A DNA stretch of 64,000 nt, from contig CM054134.1 of NCBI GenBank assembly GCA_028751875.1, positions 73,694,284 to 73,758,283 of the forward strand, given 5' to 3'. The notes beneath the pieces are model-generated. The model saw only the letters and a list, made by a program, of their open reading frames with translations, was not told the origin of the DNA and did not search any database. This document shows, one piece after another, positions 45,561-56,264 of this stretch. This DNA is from Rapana venosa (Eukaryota > Mollusca > Gastropoda > Neogastropoda > Muricidae). Positions within the stretch are counted from its first letter, which is position 1; each line of letters starts with the position of its first letter. A program made the translations under genes and the position numbers.

Positions 45561-46160
45561 AACATCACATCAGCACAGTCCTTATCTTCATCGTTCATAA
45601 AGTAAATGTCTCAGGGGATATCATTCACAAAGCGTGTAGCGCATCAATTTCAAGTCCCCGAACTTCTTCAGTTTCTTTATGACTTCTCACTTGACGCCTT
45701 GAGGAGTCATTGGGGCAATGCACTGAATTTTTTTCCCAGGCAGTGCGTTGTGGGGAAGTTGAATCTGGTCGAGATTACTTGATGTTAGGAAGTTGAGACA
45801 AACATTGCAGTCCTGTGATGTAATATCTTCAGTTTAACGTCTATTCACAGTTAGTGATTTTAGACGGGAAAAATCTATCAAGAAAACGCAAACGATAACT
45901 GAAAAATGTCAGATAACAGTACTGAATAAAAACCAAGTTTAACATACTAAAACAGCTGAGTTATCGGACTTTTTATTAACCCTAACACAATGTCCAACAG
46001 TAACGATGGTTCAGACAGAATTTGATCCATTGACAAACTAGGTACAGCAGGTAAAAATGCTTTTAGATCTTCTCTCCACAAATGCAGTTGACATCTTTCA
46101 CGTATTTTGTCGTGAAAGTGTTTAGCTTAAACCTGTGATGTGTGCCGTCGTATGCGTTTA
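45561..46160. other. Intron sequence without recognised features
   Basis: No exon, TIR or LRRCT homology seen on either strand. Confidence 0.5.
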
Positions 46161-46164
46161 ATGA

Positions 46165-46168
46165 GAGC

Positions 46169-46214
<46 letters not shown>

Positions 46215-46285
46215 AGAGTGAGAGGAGAGGGGAGAGAGAGACACAGAGAGAGAGACAGAGAGAGAGATAGAGACAGAGAGCGAGC
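46165..46285. repeat. (GA)n tract downstream of LRR exon B's donor
   Basis: GA with C and GG interruptions, ending 16 bases from the exon. Confidence 0.95.
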
Positions 46286-46300
46286 AATAGTTGTGCATAC

Positions 46301-47673
46301 CTTTTGCGGAGCTGAGGCCCAAACGTTGATTCAGAAATGGTGGCTATGTAGTTACGACTTAGCAACAAACTTTGCAGTCGTGGATGTTTGTCGAACACAC
46401 CATCAGGAATGACAGTAAACTCATTTTCATAGAGGTATAGTACCTTCAGTTTCTCCATTCCACGGAAAGTATTGTCAGAAATCTGCTTCATTTGTGCTTG
46501 TCCGAGATCTAAAATGACCAGGGCATGCCTCATTGGATGCAACAAACGACCAAACTGGGCCTCGGTCAGTCCACCAAAGCTGTTGCCGCGCAGACCGAAT
46601 CTCCAGATGTTGGGACAGCCAGCGAAAGCGTCTTTGTGGACAGTTTTAGAGAAGTCCACCTGGTTCAGCTTGAAGGTGACATATCCCACCCTGGAGTTGT
46701 TGATGAAGAACTTGTCCACCTTGCCTATTTTGCCTTCCATCTGCATGAGTTTCAGTCCCGTTAGAGATGGAAAGCGAGTGATGGAAAACATGTCGGTGGG
46801 AAAAATCAGAATTTTGTTGTAACTTAAAGAGAGGAAGTTAAGTTTCGGTAAGCACACTGGATCATCAATGCACTCGATCATGTTCTGGTCCAATCTCAGC
46901 TTTTGCAGGCAGGGGAATAGGGGCGCACCAAAGGAACACGTTTGGGGAAAATGATACAGTCGATTGGCCTGCAGATCCAGCTGGCCTAATCTCGGTAGAT
47001 AAGCCGGGTGTAGATCATAGATTTCGTTATGCCAGAAATTCAGGTAAGAGATCTTTTGGAGAGGTTGGAAAATGGACATGTTCAACGAGGGAATACGATT
47101 CCAGCTGAAGCCCAGTTCTTTTATTCTAGAACCCCCAGCCTTGCGGAATGTATCTAAGGGAATGTCACCAAGCTGCAGACAGCCAAAGTCCAGCGACACG
47201 CCGCCACGGAGAAACATCAACGCAGACACGTCTCTGTAGCTCAGATGGTTGGAACCTCCCAGCAGCAGCCTCTTCAGCTTGCGCAAGTCATAGAAAGCCT
47301 CCGGGGAGAGGAAGACCAGGCCGTTGCTGAAGAGATCGATGATTTCCACATGTCTGGACACATTGGACAAGAAGTGGCGATGGGAAATGCTTGTCAGCTG
47401 GTTGTTGGACAGGTTGAGGAAGCGGTACCTCGCCAGGCCCACAGAGGGAACAAAGGTCAGGTTCTGGGAGGAACAGTCCACTGTAGAATTGCTGCAGGTG
47501 CAGGCACTGCTGTAGCAGACTGGGGCATGGACCAAGGGGAAATGGGCGTTGAAGCGATGCCAGCACTGGAAAGTCTGATCATCACATCTGGACAGCGCTT
47601 GCTGAATGAAGAAAGCGCTGGTCACAACTGCTGCCATCCTCCACTCCATGACTGCTGCTATCAAACGGGACAT
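46301..47673 (-). CDS. TLR LRR exon B (variable part, middle)
   Basis: 1373 coding bases from ATG 47673 to donor AAAAG|GTATGC, phase 2. It codes a signal peptide (MEWRMAAVVTSAFFIQQALS within it), LRRNT with CTCSNSTVDC, about 15 LRRs and the end FGPQLRKR. It has no LRRCT, transmembrane or TIR of its own. Joined to 38879..39050 it would read RLKLLTLSGNPF, exactly as exon A does. Parts are almost identical to exon C. It is uninterrupted over 457 codons, which argues for function. The alternative is an orphan duplicate. Confidence 0.85.
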
Positions 47674-48060
47674 TGATGTCAAGAAAACCCCGTTTCGAAG
47701 AGTTGAGTCTGTGAGATAAGAGCGTGGCTTCTAAACCGTGTCAAAGTAAATTCATACTCAAAAGGCGTTACTGCTGACTTTTATCGCTGGGGTGCTTCAC
47801 CAGTACAGGAAAAAAAAAAGACCAGGTAATCATTTGAGGGGAAGAGAAGAGGGGAGAAGACAGGGAGAGGAGAGGACAAGAGAGGAGATTTTTATTTCCT
47901 CAAACTGTGTATTACATTATGATAGAAAGCTTTAGGCAAACTTCATGAAACGGGAACTGGTTTTTCCCAGGGGAATTCTGTTCCTAACTATGCATTTCTT
48001 CTAATCCTTTGCTTCTTTCGTTTTCCTCGTCTGGGGTTTTCTTTTTTTTGGAAGGGAATA
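47674..48060 (-). promoter_or_regulatory. Upstream region of LRR exon B
   Basis: Non-repetitive for about 380 bases. It contains GGGGAATTCT at 47970..47979, one base from an NF-kB-type site, about 300 bases from the ATG. A 17-base G run follows at 48061. Confidence 0.25.
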
Positions 48061-48299
48061 GGGGGGGGGGGGGGGGGCTGGAGGAAGGGAGGGAGGGGGA
48101 TCCACAGCAGGCTAGAAGTAGACCTTAGTTCTTTTAAAGTCCTAGAATTGCTTCCTAGGACACTTACATAATCATTTTCATCACTGACAAAAATGTAGGC
48201 CCCTTATCAGAAAAGTTTCCCTTGGGAAGGACACTGGGTCTTTTTGTCGATCAGGAACATTAGCCTCTCGTTCTGCCATTGAAAAAGGGATGTACACAG

Positions 48300-48312
48300 A
48301 GTGTGTGAGAGA

Positions 48313-48344
<32 letters not shown>

Positions 48345-48391
48345 ATGTATGTATGTATGTATGTATGTATGTATGTATGTATGTATGTATC

Positions 48392-48442
<51 letters not shown>
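48300..48442. repeat. (GTAT)n and (CA)n microsatellite
   Basis: (GT)n, then about 15 GTAT units, then (CA)n. Confidence 0.95.
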
Positions 48443-48445
<3 letters not shown>

Positions 48446-48818
48446 AGCGCGAGCTAAGTGGATGTAAATTCTTATGTGCTGGGAGTACGTACTTTCTGCA
48501 TCGTCAGTCAGCCAAAAGTCTAGTCAACCCTGCAAGGGGTGAAACAGTTGTGTGATGTTTGGTGTGGATTTTGTTGTTGTTTTTGTTGTTGTTTTTGTTT
48601 GGTCACTGTTGTTCTTCAGGAAGAAAGCAGAGTAAACATCCGTTATCTGTCAAAACTGGCAAACTAACGAGTTTGTCTATAACACCAGGCACAGGCATTT
48701 TGTGCTCAGATGCATGTGAGTGCTCCCGTGCTCACGCTCGTACCTTCCCCGACCTCCCCCCCCTCCCCCCACCCCTTCTCTCTGTCTCTGTCTCTGCCCC
48801 TCGTCTCTCTCCTGTTAG

Positions 48819-48819
<1 letters not shown>

Positions 48820-48876
<57 letters not shown>

Positions 48877-48899
48877 GCACGCACGCACACACACACACA

Positions 48900-48931
<32 letters not shown>

Positions 48932-48936
48932 CACAC
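48820..48936. repeat. (CA)n/(GCAC)n microsatellite
   Basis: CA with GCACGCACGC blocks. Confidence 0.95.
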
Positions 48937-49029
48937 CAGGGGCTGTATTTTCACACCTTTTGGCAATGGCTTGCTTCCAAGCCTAAAGGTCTGCTTTTCG
49001 ACCCTAATCTGAAGCCCATACCCCTGCCC

Positions 49030-49215
49030 CTCTCTCTTGTTTGTACATGTCCTCTTTCCGCTTTTCCTTTTTCCACTTCTGCCCTTTCCATTTCTCCTCT
49101 TTCCACTTCTCCTTCCTTTCCCTTTTTCCCCTTTCCAATTTTCTTTCCACTTCTGCCTTTTCAATTACTCCTCTTTCCACTTCTCTCCTTTCCTCTTCTG
49201 CCCTTTCCTCTTCTT
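49030..49215. repeat. Pyrimidine minisatellite, left part
   Basis: TTTCCACTTCTCTCCTTTCC and TCTTCTGCCCTTTCC units. The same array resumes at 51178 after the LINE insertion. Confidence 0.85.
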
Positions 49216-49326
49216 GTCACTGAACAGTGCAGTCATGTTTCATGAGCTCTGATATTTTGGTGCTTTTTCTCCTGGATATATTTAAAGCTGTAACTTCAAG
49301 TTTGGCAAGTGGTTGGTTCCAGTACC

Positions 49327-50325
49327 ATGCTTGCTATTCCACTGACTTTTCGGGCCAGGTGTGGTCACTTTGCAGCAGTATTTGCTTCTTTTATGTTGAA
49401 GCGAGCAAATTTCTTAGCGGCCATGCGGATAGGGGTGTTGACATTGAAAACTCGCGCACACGGTGTCACGGTAGGTGTGCTCCTCCCCCTGCTCTACATG
49501 GGAAATTTGCTCCACCAGTGTGGAGATGTGGAGTTGAACCCAGGACCCGGCACGAAGAATGGGGCAGCAATGCGGCAGACTCGTCAAGCTGGTGCTGGTG
49601 GTGCCTCACGGAGAGAGAGCGTGGACAGCACGAGATCTTCACCAAGAACTGCACCAACGTCATCCAACGACCTTTGTCTTTCAGATGTCATGATCAAACT
49701 TAACAATCTCAGCAGTAAGTGTGACAGCATGAGTGCTGATATCAAAGACCTGAAGGATACGTGTGCCAATCTCCAGGGACAGGTAGAAGATTTGAAAAAG
49801 AATGTGTCAGATTTAAGGCAGGAAAATGATGTATTAAAGTCAGAAAATGAGTCCTTAAATGCCCAGGTAGAGTCTCTGGAAAAGAAAGCAGATAGTCTAG
49901 AAGGTCGTTCCAAGCGGAATAACCTGATCATGCATGGCATTCCCCGTAGAGATCAGGAAAGCAGGCAAGATTGTGAAGACTCAGTCCAGGACTTACTCAC
50001 TGACAAATTGCAGTTTTCAGATCGTGTACAGTTTGATCGGGTACAGAGGCTTAACTCTAAGCCAGACTCACCCATACTTGCATGCTGCACATTCTTTAAA
50101 GATAAAAGAAGAATTTTGCAAGCAAAACAAAAACTGAAAGGAACACACATTTTTGTCAGTGAAGATTTCTCTCTGCGTGTGAGAGAGATCAGAAAGAAGC
50201 TCTTACTTCATCTGAAGGCTGCCAGAAGTCAAGGAAAAAGAGCAGCTATGGTCCATGACCATCTAGTGATAGAAGGGAAAAGGTATGGTCTGGATGGGAA
50301 TGACCATCTTGTTCCTCAACCATAG
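49327..50325 (+). CDS. LINE ORF1 protein with 2A-like motif
   Basis: 332 residues from the first ATG (context ACCATGC). Residues ~50-63 are hydrophobic. Then CGDVELNPGP at residues 65-74 (49519..49548) matches the D-x-E-x-N-P-G-P 2A consensus, which makes ribosomes skip the Gly-Pro bond. A Ser/Arg-rich linker follows, then a long coiled coil (~125-200), then RSKRNNLIMHGIP, typical of the L1/CR1-type ORF1 nucleic-acid-binding core, and a basic C-terminal domain. No CCHC zinc knuckle is visible. 2A-like motifs are known in APE-type non-LTR elements of several invertebrates. The frame is intact. Confidence 0.85.
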   Translation: MLAIPLTFRARCGHFAAVFASFMLKRANFLAAMRIGVLTLKTRAHGVTVGVLLPLLYMGNLLHQCGDVELNPGPGTKNGAAMRQTRQAGAGGASRRESVDSTRSSPRTAPTSSNDLCLSDVMIKLNNLSSKCDSMSADIKDLKDTCANLQGQVEDLKKNVSDLRQENDVLKSENESLNAQVESLEKKADSLEGRSKRNNLIMHGIPRRDQESRQDCEDSVQDLLTDKLQFSDRVQFDRVQRLNSKPDSPILACCTFFKDKRRILQAKQKLKGTHIFVSEDFSLRVREIRKKLLLHLKAARSQGKRAAMVHDHLVIEGKRYGLDGNDHLVPQP

Positions 50326-51150
50326 AAAGGTAGCCAGCCGGTCAACTTGAAATTGTCCACCTCCCTTATTTTGATGTGACAGGCACTGGGAGCACACAGA
50401 CACCGCTTACACACAGTGTTAGAAACTGGCTAGGACAAAGTTTTCGTGAGGCAGTGAGAGAAGCTAGCATGGAATATCTGTGTCATGAAAAACTCGTGCA
50501 TGGTGTACATGTAGGCTGTTCCTTTTGTAAAGTGTGTTTCATGCCGGTATATCAAAGTTTGTTGACGTGTGTGTGTGTGTGTGAGGGTGTGAAATTTGCT
50601 TGTAGTTCTGTTGAATAGGTTGATGATAACGAGTAATGAAGGAAAAAGAACTTTTTCAAACATATTTTTCCTTTGGTTAAGTAAAATGGATAATGATGAT
50701 GTGCACTATTTGTTTCCAAGGTGACAGTTTTGTAAAGAGACTATACAAACAGGGGAGGTGACTTTGTATGAGGAGAGAAATGATTGTAAAAGTGAATGTG
50801 AGATAATTGCACTGGAATCGGACTTGATTTGAGCCAGTGGGCCAAAGTGACTGAGTACAGAGTGACGTGGACACCTTGTCACAGACTCAATCAGTTACCA
50901 GCTATCATTAAAAAACAAAACAAACAAAAAACAAAAAAACCTTCTTTTCCCCATTCGTAATGGGCAAAAGTGTTACACACTAATTTTTCTGAATCTGAAC
51001 ATAATTGTAACAACCATGACGTGGAACCCATGCCATGGAGATATTTGGGCTGTAGTAATCATGCATTTTTCTAGTTATGATATGTGTTTTGTGCCCATTC
51101 CCTTTCCCACTGTCCCCTTGTGAATGGGCTTAAAAAGCTTGTCACAATAA
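50326..51150 (+). other. 3' non-coding part of the ORF1-only LINE
   Basis: AT-rich, no ORF2. It contains an AATAAA just before the ATTGTC tail and CCCATTCCCTTTCCCACTG near the end. Confidence 0.6.
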
Positions 51151-51177
51151 AATATTGTCATTGTCATTGTCATTGTC

Positions 51178-51790
51178 TTCTGCCCTTTCCACTTCTCTCC
51201 TTTCCTCTTCTGCCCTTTCCACTTCTCTCCTTTCCTCTTCTGCCCTTTCCACTTCTCTCCTTTCCTCTTCTGCCCTTTCCACTTCTCTCCTTTCCTCTTC
51301 TGCCCTTTCCACTTCTCTCCTTTCCACTTCTCTCCTTTCCTCTTCTGCCCTTTCCACTTCTCTCCTTTCCACTTCTCTCCTTTCCTCTTCTGCCCTTTCC
51401 ACTTCTCTCCTTTCCTCTTCTGCCCTTTCCACTTCTCTCCTTTCCACTTCTCTCCTTTCCTCTTCTGCCCTTTCCACTTCTCTCCTTTCCACTTCTCTCC
51501 TTTCCGCTTTTCCTCTTTCCACTTCTCCTCTTTTCACTTCTCTGTCCACTTTTCTCCTTTCCGCTTTTCCTCTTTCCACTTCTCCTCTTTTCACTTCTCT
51601 GTCCACTTTTCTCCTTTCCACTTCTCTCCTTTCCGCTTCTGCCCTTTCCTCTTCTGCCCTTTCCACTTCTCTCCTTTCCACTTCTCTCCTTTCCACTTTT
51701 CCTCTTTCCACTTCTCCTCTTTTCACTTCTCTGTCCACTTTTCTCCTTTCCACTTCTCTCCTTTCCACTTCTGCCCTTTCTAATTCTGCT
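51178..51790. repeat. Pyrimidine minisatellite, right part
   Basis: About 20 units of TTCTGCCCTTTCCACTTCTC and TCCTTTCCACTTCTC types, with a longer higher-order unit near 51500..51740 (TCTGTCCACTTTTCTCC). Confidence 0.9.
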
Positions 51791-51810
51791 TCTCAAGGGA
51801 AGAGCTGGAG

Positions 51811-52398
51811 CACTGCAGGTGTCTGTACATCTCGGGCCCAGTTGTCGCTGGGATATATTATGATGGGAAGCGTAGGGTACCACCCTGTCAAGAAGTCCCA
51901 AAGCACATCCATTTCCATAGCAGCATCATTACATCATCCTCATTATCATCATGCAATAAAAAAAAAAAGCCTCTGATTTGGGGGTCCCAGTTGCTCTGGT
52001 CTCATGGTGACCTCAGATTCGGTTTCCTCATACACTTCTGTGCCTGTGGTGAGTTTGTGTCAAAGCCTTTGGGGTTGGAGGTTCGCCGGGGACGGTCGTT
52101 GGAGGGACGTAGTGGTCACCACCTCGAGTGGCCGTCTCACTCAGTCGGGTTCGGCAAATGAGCAAATACTGTCGTAAGTGGGGGGCTTAGTAGGTGGTGT
52201 CCTGCGTATGTCAGCCAAGAACAGGTACCACTAAACACAACCAAAGTGACCCAGCAGCAGTGCAGGCCACCTCTGGCTGGTGGCCCCACGGCGGCCTAAC
52301 AATATTGGTGAGCTCCCTGAGAACTTCCGACCGTAAAGATACGACAAAACGAATCTGGGTATGTCTGAGGCAGGGAGATTCGAATGAGCGGCAAAAAA
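51811..52398 (+). mobile_element. Long retroposon, copy 3 (head missing)
   Basis: CAGGTGTCTGTACATCTCGG, GTGGTGTCCTGCGTATGTC and AAAGTGACCCAGCAGCAGTG match the bodies at 2136..2900 and 31690..32502. It starts right after the minisatellite. Confidence 0.78.
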
Positions 52399-52524
52399 AA
52401 AGGAACAAAGAAAGGGATAGAAAAGAGGAAATTTTTAGCACAGAACTCCCAGAAGGTGGAGATGCTAGTCATATTGACGGGCCCTCAGCATCCTAATAGG
52501 GGAAGTGACTGGTATTAAGAAGTA

Positions 52525-52532
52525 TCTATCTA

Positions 52533-52623
<91 letters not shown>

Positions 52624-52645
52624 ACTATCTATCTATCTATCTATA

Positions 52646-52677
<32 letters not shown>

Positions 52678-52750
52678 CATCTATCTATCTATCTATCTAT
52701 CTACCTATCTGTCTATCCATCCATCCATCCATCCATCCATCCATCCATCC

Positions 52751-52834
<84 letters not shown>
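52525..52834. repeat. (TATC)n with (CATC)n core
   Basis: About 75 tetranucleotide units. Confidence 0.98.
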
Positions 52835-52835
<1 letters not shown>

Positions 52836-53144
52836 CCCAATCCTGGTTGCCACACTCACTTCTTTGGGAAGGCCAAAAACACCCAAACTGGGTCCTGAAT
52901 ATGACTGTGAACTGTGGGCTCATGTCTGTTGCTCTGTGAGGGAAAACTGATGGCATCTAGACAGACAAGTGGGTGACAAGACAACTAGCCGTGTGGCAGG
53001 AACTCACAAACCTATGGTCTGAACGTGAACTGAGGTAATGGTGTTGTTATTGTTGTTGTTGTTGATGTGCCCTGTTTAAGGACTTCCCCTAGGTTTGACT
53101 TCCTTTTAGATCTGTACACCAACAGTATATAGTTTATTCTTTCT

Positions 53145-53183
53145 TTTTCTTCTTTCCTTTCTTTCTTTCTGTCTTTCTGTCTG

Positions 53184-53222
<39 letters not shown>

Positions 53223-53269
53223 GTCTGTCTTTCTTTCTTTCTTTCTTACTTTCTTTTTTCCTTTCTTTT

Positions 53270-53305
<36 letters not shown>

Positions 53306-53310
53306 TCGAG
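53145..53310. repeat. (CTTT)n with CTGT interruptions
   Basis: Tetranucleotide array adjoining a SINE-A tail. Confidence 0.95.
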
Positions 53311-53555
53311 AAGAATGGATTAAGCACTCATGTTCTTTTTTTTCCTTTCACATCCAGTCCCCATGTGTATGCAGTTTTGTAAATGTTGTCACCGTTGCCA
53401 CCGGCACACAATGACCTACTCTTCCGAAAAGCGGAACGGGTTTTAACGTATGCGCAAGATGCTGTGCGTGCGTTCGCACACGGAACCTCGGTTTATAGTC
53501 TCATCCGAAGGGCTTTTAGGGGGAGTGGAGTCTGCACTGATACTAAGCCTCACAC
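53311..53555 (-). mobile_element. SINE-A, 5'-truncated
   Basis: Tail side AAGAATGGATTAAGCACTC; body to GCACTGATACTAA. Confidence 0.75.
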
Positions 53556-53944
53556 CACTTCATGAAAGGAGAAGAACGTGTGATTTGTAATATGCGAAAG
53601 ACTCCAACATCCAAAAGCGTGATCATGGGGTTTAGAAACAATAACAATAATCACAACAACGATAATAATTATAATAATAATGATAATAATAATAACAACA
53701 ACAACAACAATAACAACAACAACTTAAAAAGGTGGTGGGATGTGGGTGGACGGTGTGGGGGGGGGGGGGGGGGGGGGGAGGGAGGGCAGGAAAAACTCAT
53801 TTCCTTGGAAGAACAGCCGGATTTTCAGTCTGCTGCTTCTATCAATGCTGTTCAATACAATCGGTTTGTTCTCACTCTCTTCAGGATCATTAGATTGCAG
53901 TTAAAACTTTAGCCAAACGGCAGCTGCTGTTGCTTTTGATTCTT

Positions 53945-54325
53945 TTCTTTGGAGGATAATGGAATTGTCACTCATGTGTTTGGTTTTTTACATTCAATCT
54001 CTGTGTGCATGCGATTTGGTAAATTTTTTAAATCTGTTCCCACCAGCACACGATGGCCTATTCTTCCAAAAGGTGGAACAGATTTTAACATAGTTATTCG
54101 CAAGATGTGCTCTTCAACACGCGCAAACGGCCTACCTTTCCAAATGGCAGAACAGGTTTAGGGGCTTTGGTTTATCGTCTCATCCGAAGGACTTCCAGGG
54201 GAGTGGAGTCAGCACTTAAGGTAAAAATGCCCTTGAACAAGCATCTCCGTGGTGACTTAAATCAGGGCCATCAAAACACTAGTGCAATGCTTTGACCAAC
54301 AGGTTATCCCGTCCTCCCCCTCCCC
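53945..54325 (-). mobile_element. SINE-A, diverged, with internal duplication
   Basis: GAGGATAATGGAATTGTCAC tail side, two GGCCTA(T/C)(T/C)CTTCC-type blocks, diverged tRNA-like head near 54300. Confidence 0.65.
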
Positions 54326-54415
54326 ACCGCCCCCCCCCCCCCCCCCAAAAGATTCACAATGATCATTATGAATTGGTGTGAGGGACATATCTGATGCACT
54401 GTTGATGCACCAATT

Positions 54416-54447
<32 letters not shown>

Positions 54448-54889
54448 TCATATCTGGGGACAGGTATCAAGCACAGTCTTTTTCATGCTACATCTAGGGG
54501 TTGTCACTGACTCAGGTATTGTCACATTGTCCCCACACATAGAAACAAGTGAGACTGCATAGAACGCCTAATAGCCATAAAGTGTGTGATGGCCCCTCTG
54601 CATACTCCTTCTTCCCAGTCCTTCTGCCTTTGTGTTGCGTGCGTGCAGAGTTTGTCACATTCTTTAGGAAGCATGTTTTCCTTCTATTTGTTCTATGAAC
54701 GGTCCTTTTTTTTAGTACATGACCATTCCAAAACAATATCCTCTGATTCATGCAGGACTGTGTCTGCAATGTCACTGCTGTTCTACCACAGCTTTTCTCA
54801 ACAGTCTGTTCCTGCCTCCATGTTTCAGGTGTCTTATCACAGCTCTTTCAGTTATAGTTGCCACATAGTCTGTAGGTAACATTCCGATT
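54326..54889. other. Intron sequence, no gene seen
   Basis: C run at 54330 and a short (GA/GACA) tract near 54418. The rest is unassigned. Confidence 0.45.
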
Positions 54890-55100
54890 ATGTCCTTCGG
54901 ATGAGACTATAAACCGAGGCCCCGAGTGCAAACGCATGCAGAACATCTTGCGCACACGTTAAATCCTGTTCCGCTTTTCGAAAGAGTAGGCCATTGTGTG
55001 CCAGTGGGAACAGATGACAAAATTTACAAAACCGCATACACACGGGGACTGGATGTAAAAAAAACACGTGAGTGCTTATTCCATTATCCTCGGCAAAAAA
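54890..55100 (+). mobile_element. SINE-A 3' half
   Basis: TTCGGATGAGACTATAAACC through CATTATCCTCGGC. Confidence 0.85.
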
Positions 55101-55107
55101 ATCTGAG

Positions 55108-55255
55108 CGCTTTGATTTGTTGCTTTACAAGATTCAGCGCTATATAAATTCCATAAATTCTTCTTCTTGTTCTTCTTCTTCTTGTTCTTCTCTTCTTCTT
55201 TTTCTTCTTCTCTTCTTCTTCTTCTTCTTCTTCTTCTTCTTCTTCTTTTCTTCTT
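55108..55255 (+). mobile_element. Short dispersed element with CTT microsatellite
   Basis: GAGCGCTTTGATTTGTTGC, TTACAAGATTCAGCGC, TATATAAATTCCATAAATTC, then (CTT)n. Here the microsatellite is CTT, not ATT. Confidence 0.7.
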
Positions 55256-55599
55256 ATGTAACCATCCCACAGTAGTCAAACCCTTCAACAGTGCTGTCAA
55301 ACTCTGGTGGGGCAGTTGTCTCTGGCACCTCTTAAATGCAACCCCAGTGTCACGGTCCATTGACTACAAAAAGAAGTTGTGTCATCCAGCTCATGCAACA
55401 CACCTTACTCCCTGCCACACACACACACATCTCTATTTCTGTTGGTGTGTGTACTGTGTTGAGTTCTTTGCTATGTGCAAAACTGTTCAGGCAAACTTGA
55501 TTTACACAACAGTAACACACTGTCTGGACGAATGAAAGGCTCTGCCACACTTGCCTGCTTCTGTTTTAGCAGCTGCGTCCTCCTCAGATCACTGCCATG

Positions 55600-56080
55600 T
55601 TGACAGGGTGATTTCTTTCTGAAGCATTGAACTTGTTGGCAGCCTTCAGTCTCGAAAGACTAAGGAGTTGCCGCTCTAGGAGTTCATTCCGGTATAGCGT
55701 TGGTTGTGACTGGCCAGTCCACCACGGGAATGACAGACAGTCCCTATGGCAGAGGGCGCAGATGAAATCTGATGCTGGTCTGTCTGTCTGCCTGGGCTGC
55801 AGCCTTTCTTCTCGTTCTCTTTGCCTCGTGCTGCCGAGAATATGTCTCTTCAAACTTGTACTTGTGGTGTGCGATTTATTAACACAGGGTCTCCCATGTT
55901 TCTGGATGTTTGTGAGGGTATGAACTGAGGTGCAAAGACAACGCTGGTGTTGGCTTTGCCTGTTCTTTTTCCAGCTGGTGACTGTGTCCTCTATCAACAG
56001 GGCATTCAGCGGGGTCATCTTGACAGCCGTTGTAAATCCGGAAACTGGCGTTGTTGACAGTATAATGAAAACAGTTATCC
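55600..56080 (-). mobile_element. LINE ORF2 C-terminal fragment, minus strand
   Basis: The frame reads DFICALCHRDCLSF, then LLERQLLSLSRLKAANKF, resembling the zinc-finger-like tails of reverse transcriptase ORFs. Classification is tentative. Confidence 0.5.
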
Positions 56081-56127
56081 AAGAGCTCTCATATAACACA
56101 CCCTGTTGCTTTGCTTCACGTCACGTG

Positions 56128-56130
<3 letters not shown>

Positions 56131-56180
<50 letters not shown>
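56131..56180. repeat. (GA)n tract downstream of LRR exon C's donor
   Basis: 25 GA units, preceded by TTGCTTCACGTCACGTGACG, which resembles intron sequence at about 40728..40750. Confidence 0.95.
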
Positions 56181-56183
<3 letters not shown>

Positions 56184-56264
56184 TCAAATAGTACAGGCAC
56201 ACAAACAGAAGGACAGACAGGATAAATAGCTAGGCAAACAGACACAGAAAACACAAAAATATAC

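Larger units (their letters stand above)
49216..51177 (+). mobile_element. ORF1-only LINE derivative with (ATTGTC)n tail
   Basis: About 1.96 kb. The left junction lies in the minisatellite near 49216, then a short 5' leader, intact ORF1 (49327..50325), and about 830 bases of non-coding 3' region. It ends ACAATAAAATATTGTCATTG and further ATTGTC units at the right junction. No endonuclease or reverse transcriptase frame is present, so it would depend on another element. Confidence 0.75.

Noticed and set aside
46472..47676. Plus-strand frames of 79-143 codons opposite LRR exon B (and equivalents opposite C)
   Set aside because: Antisense shadows of the LRR exons. They recur in B and C only because the exons are paralogous.
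51084..51976. Frames of 208-273 codons on both strands
   Set aside because: All are readings of the pyrimidine minisatellite.
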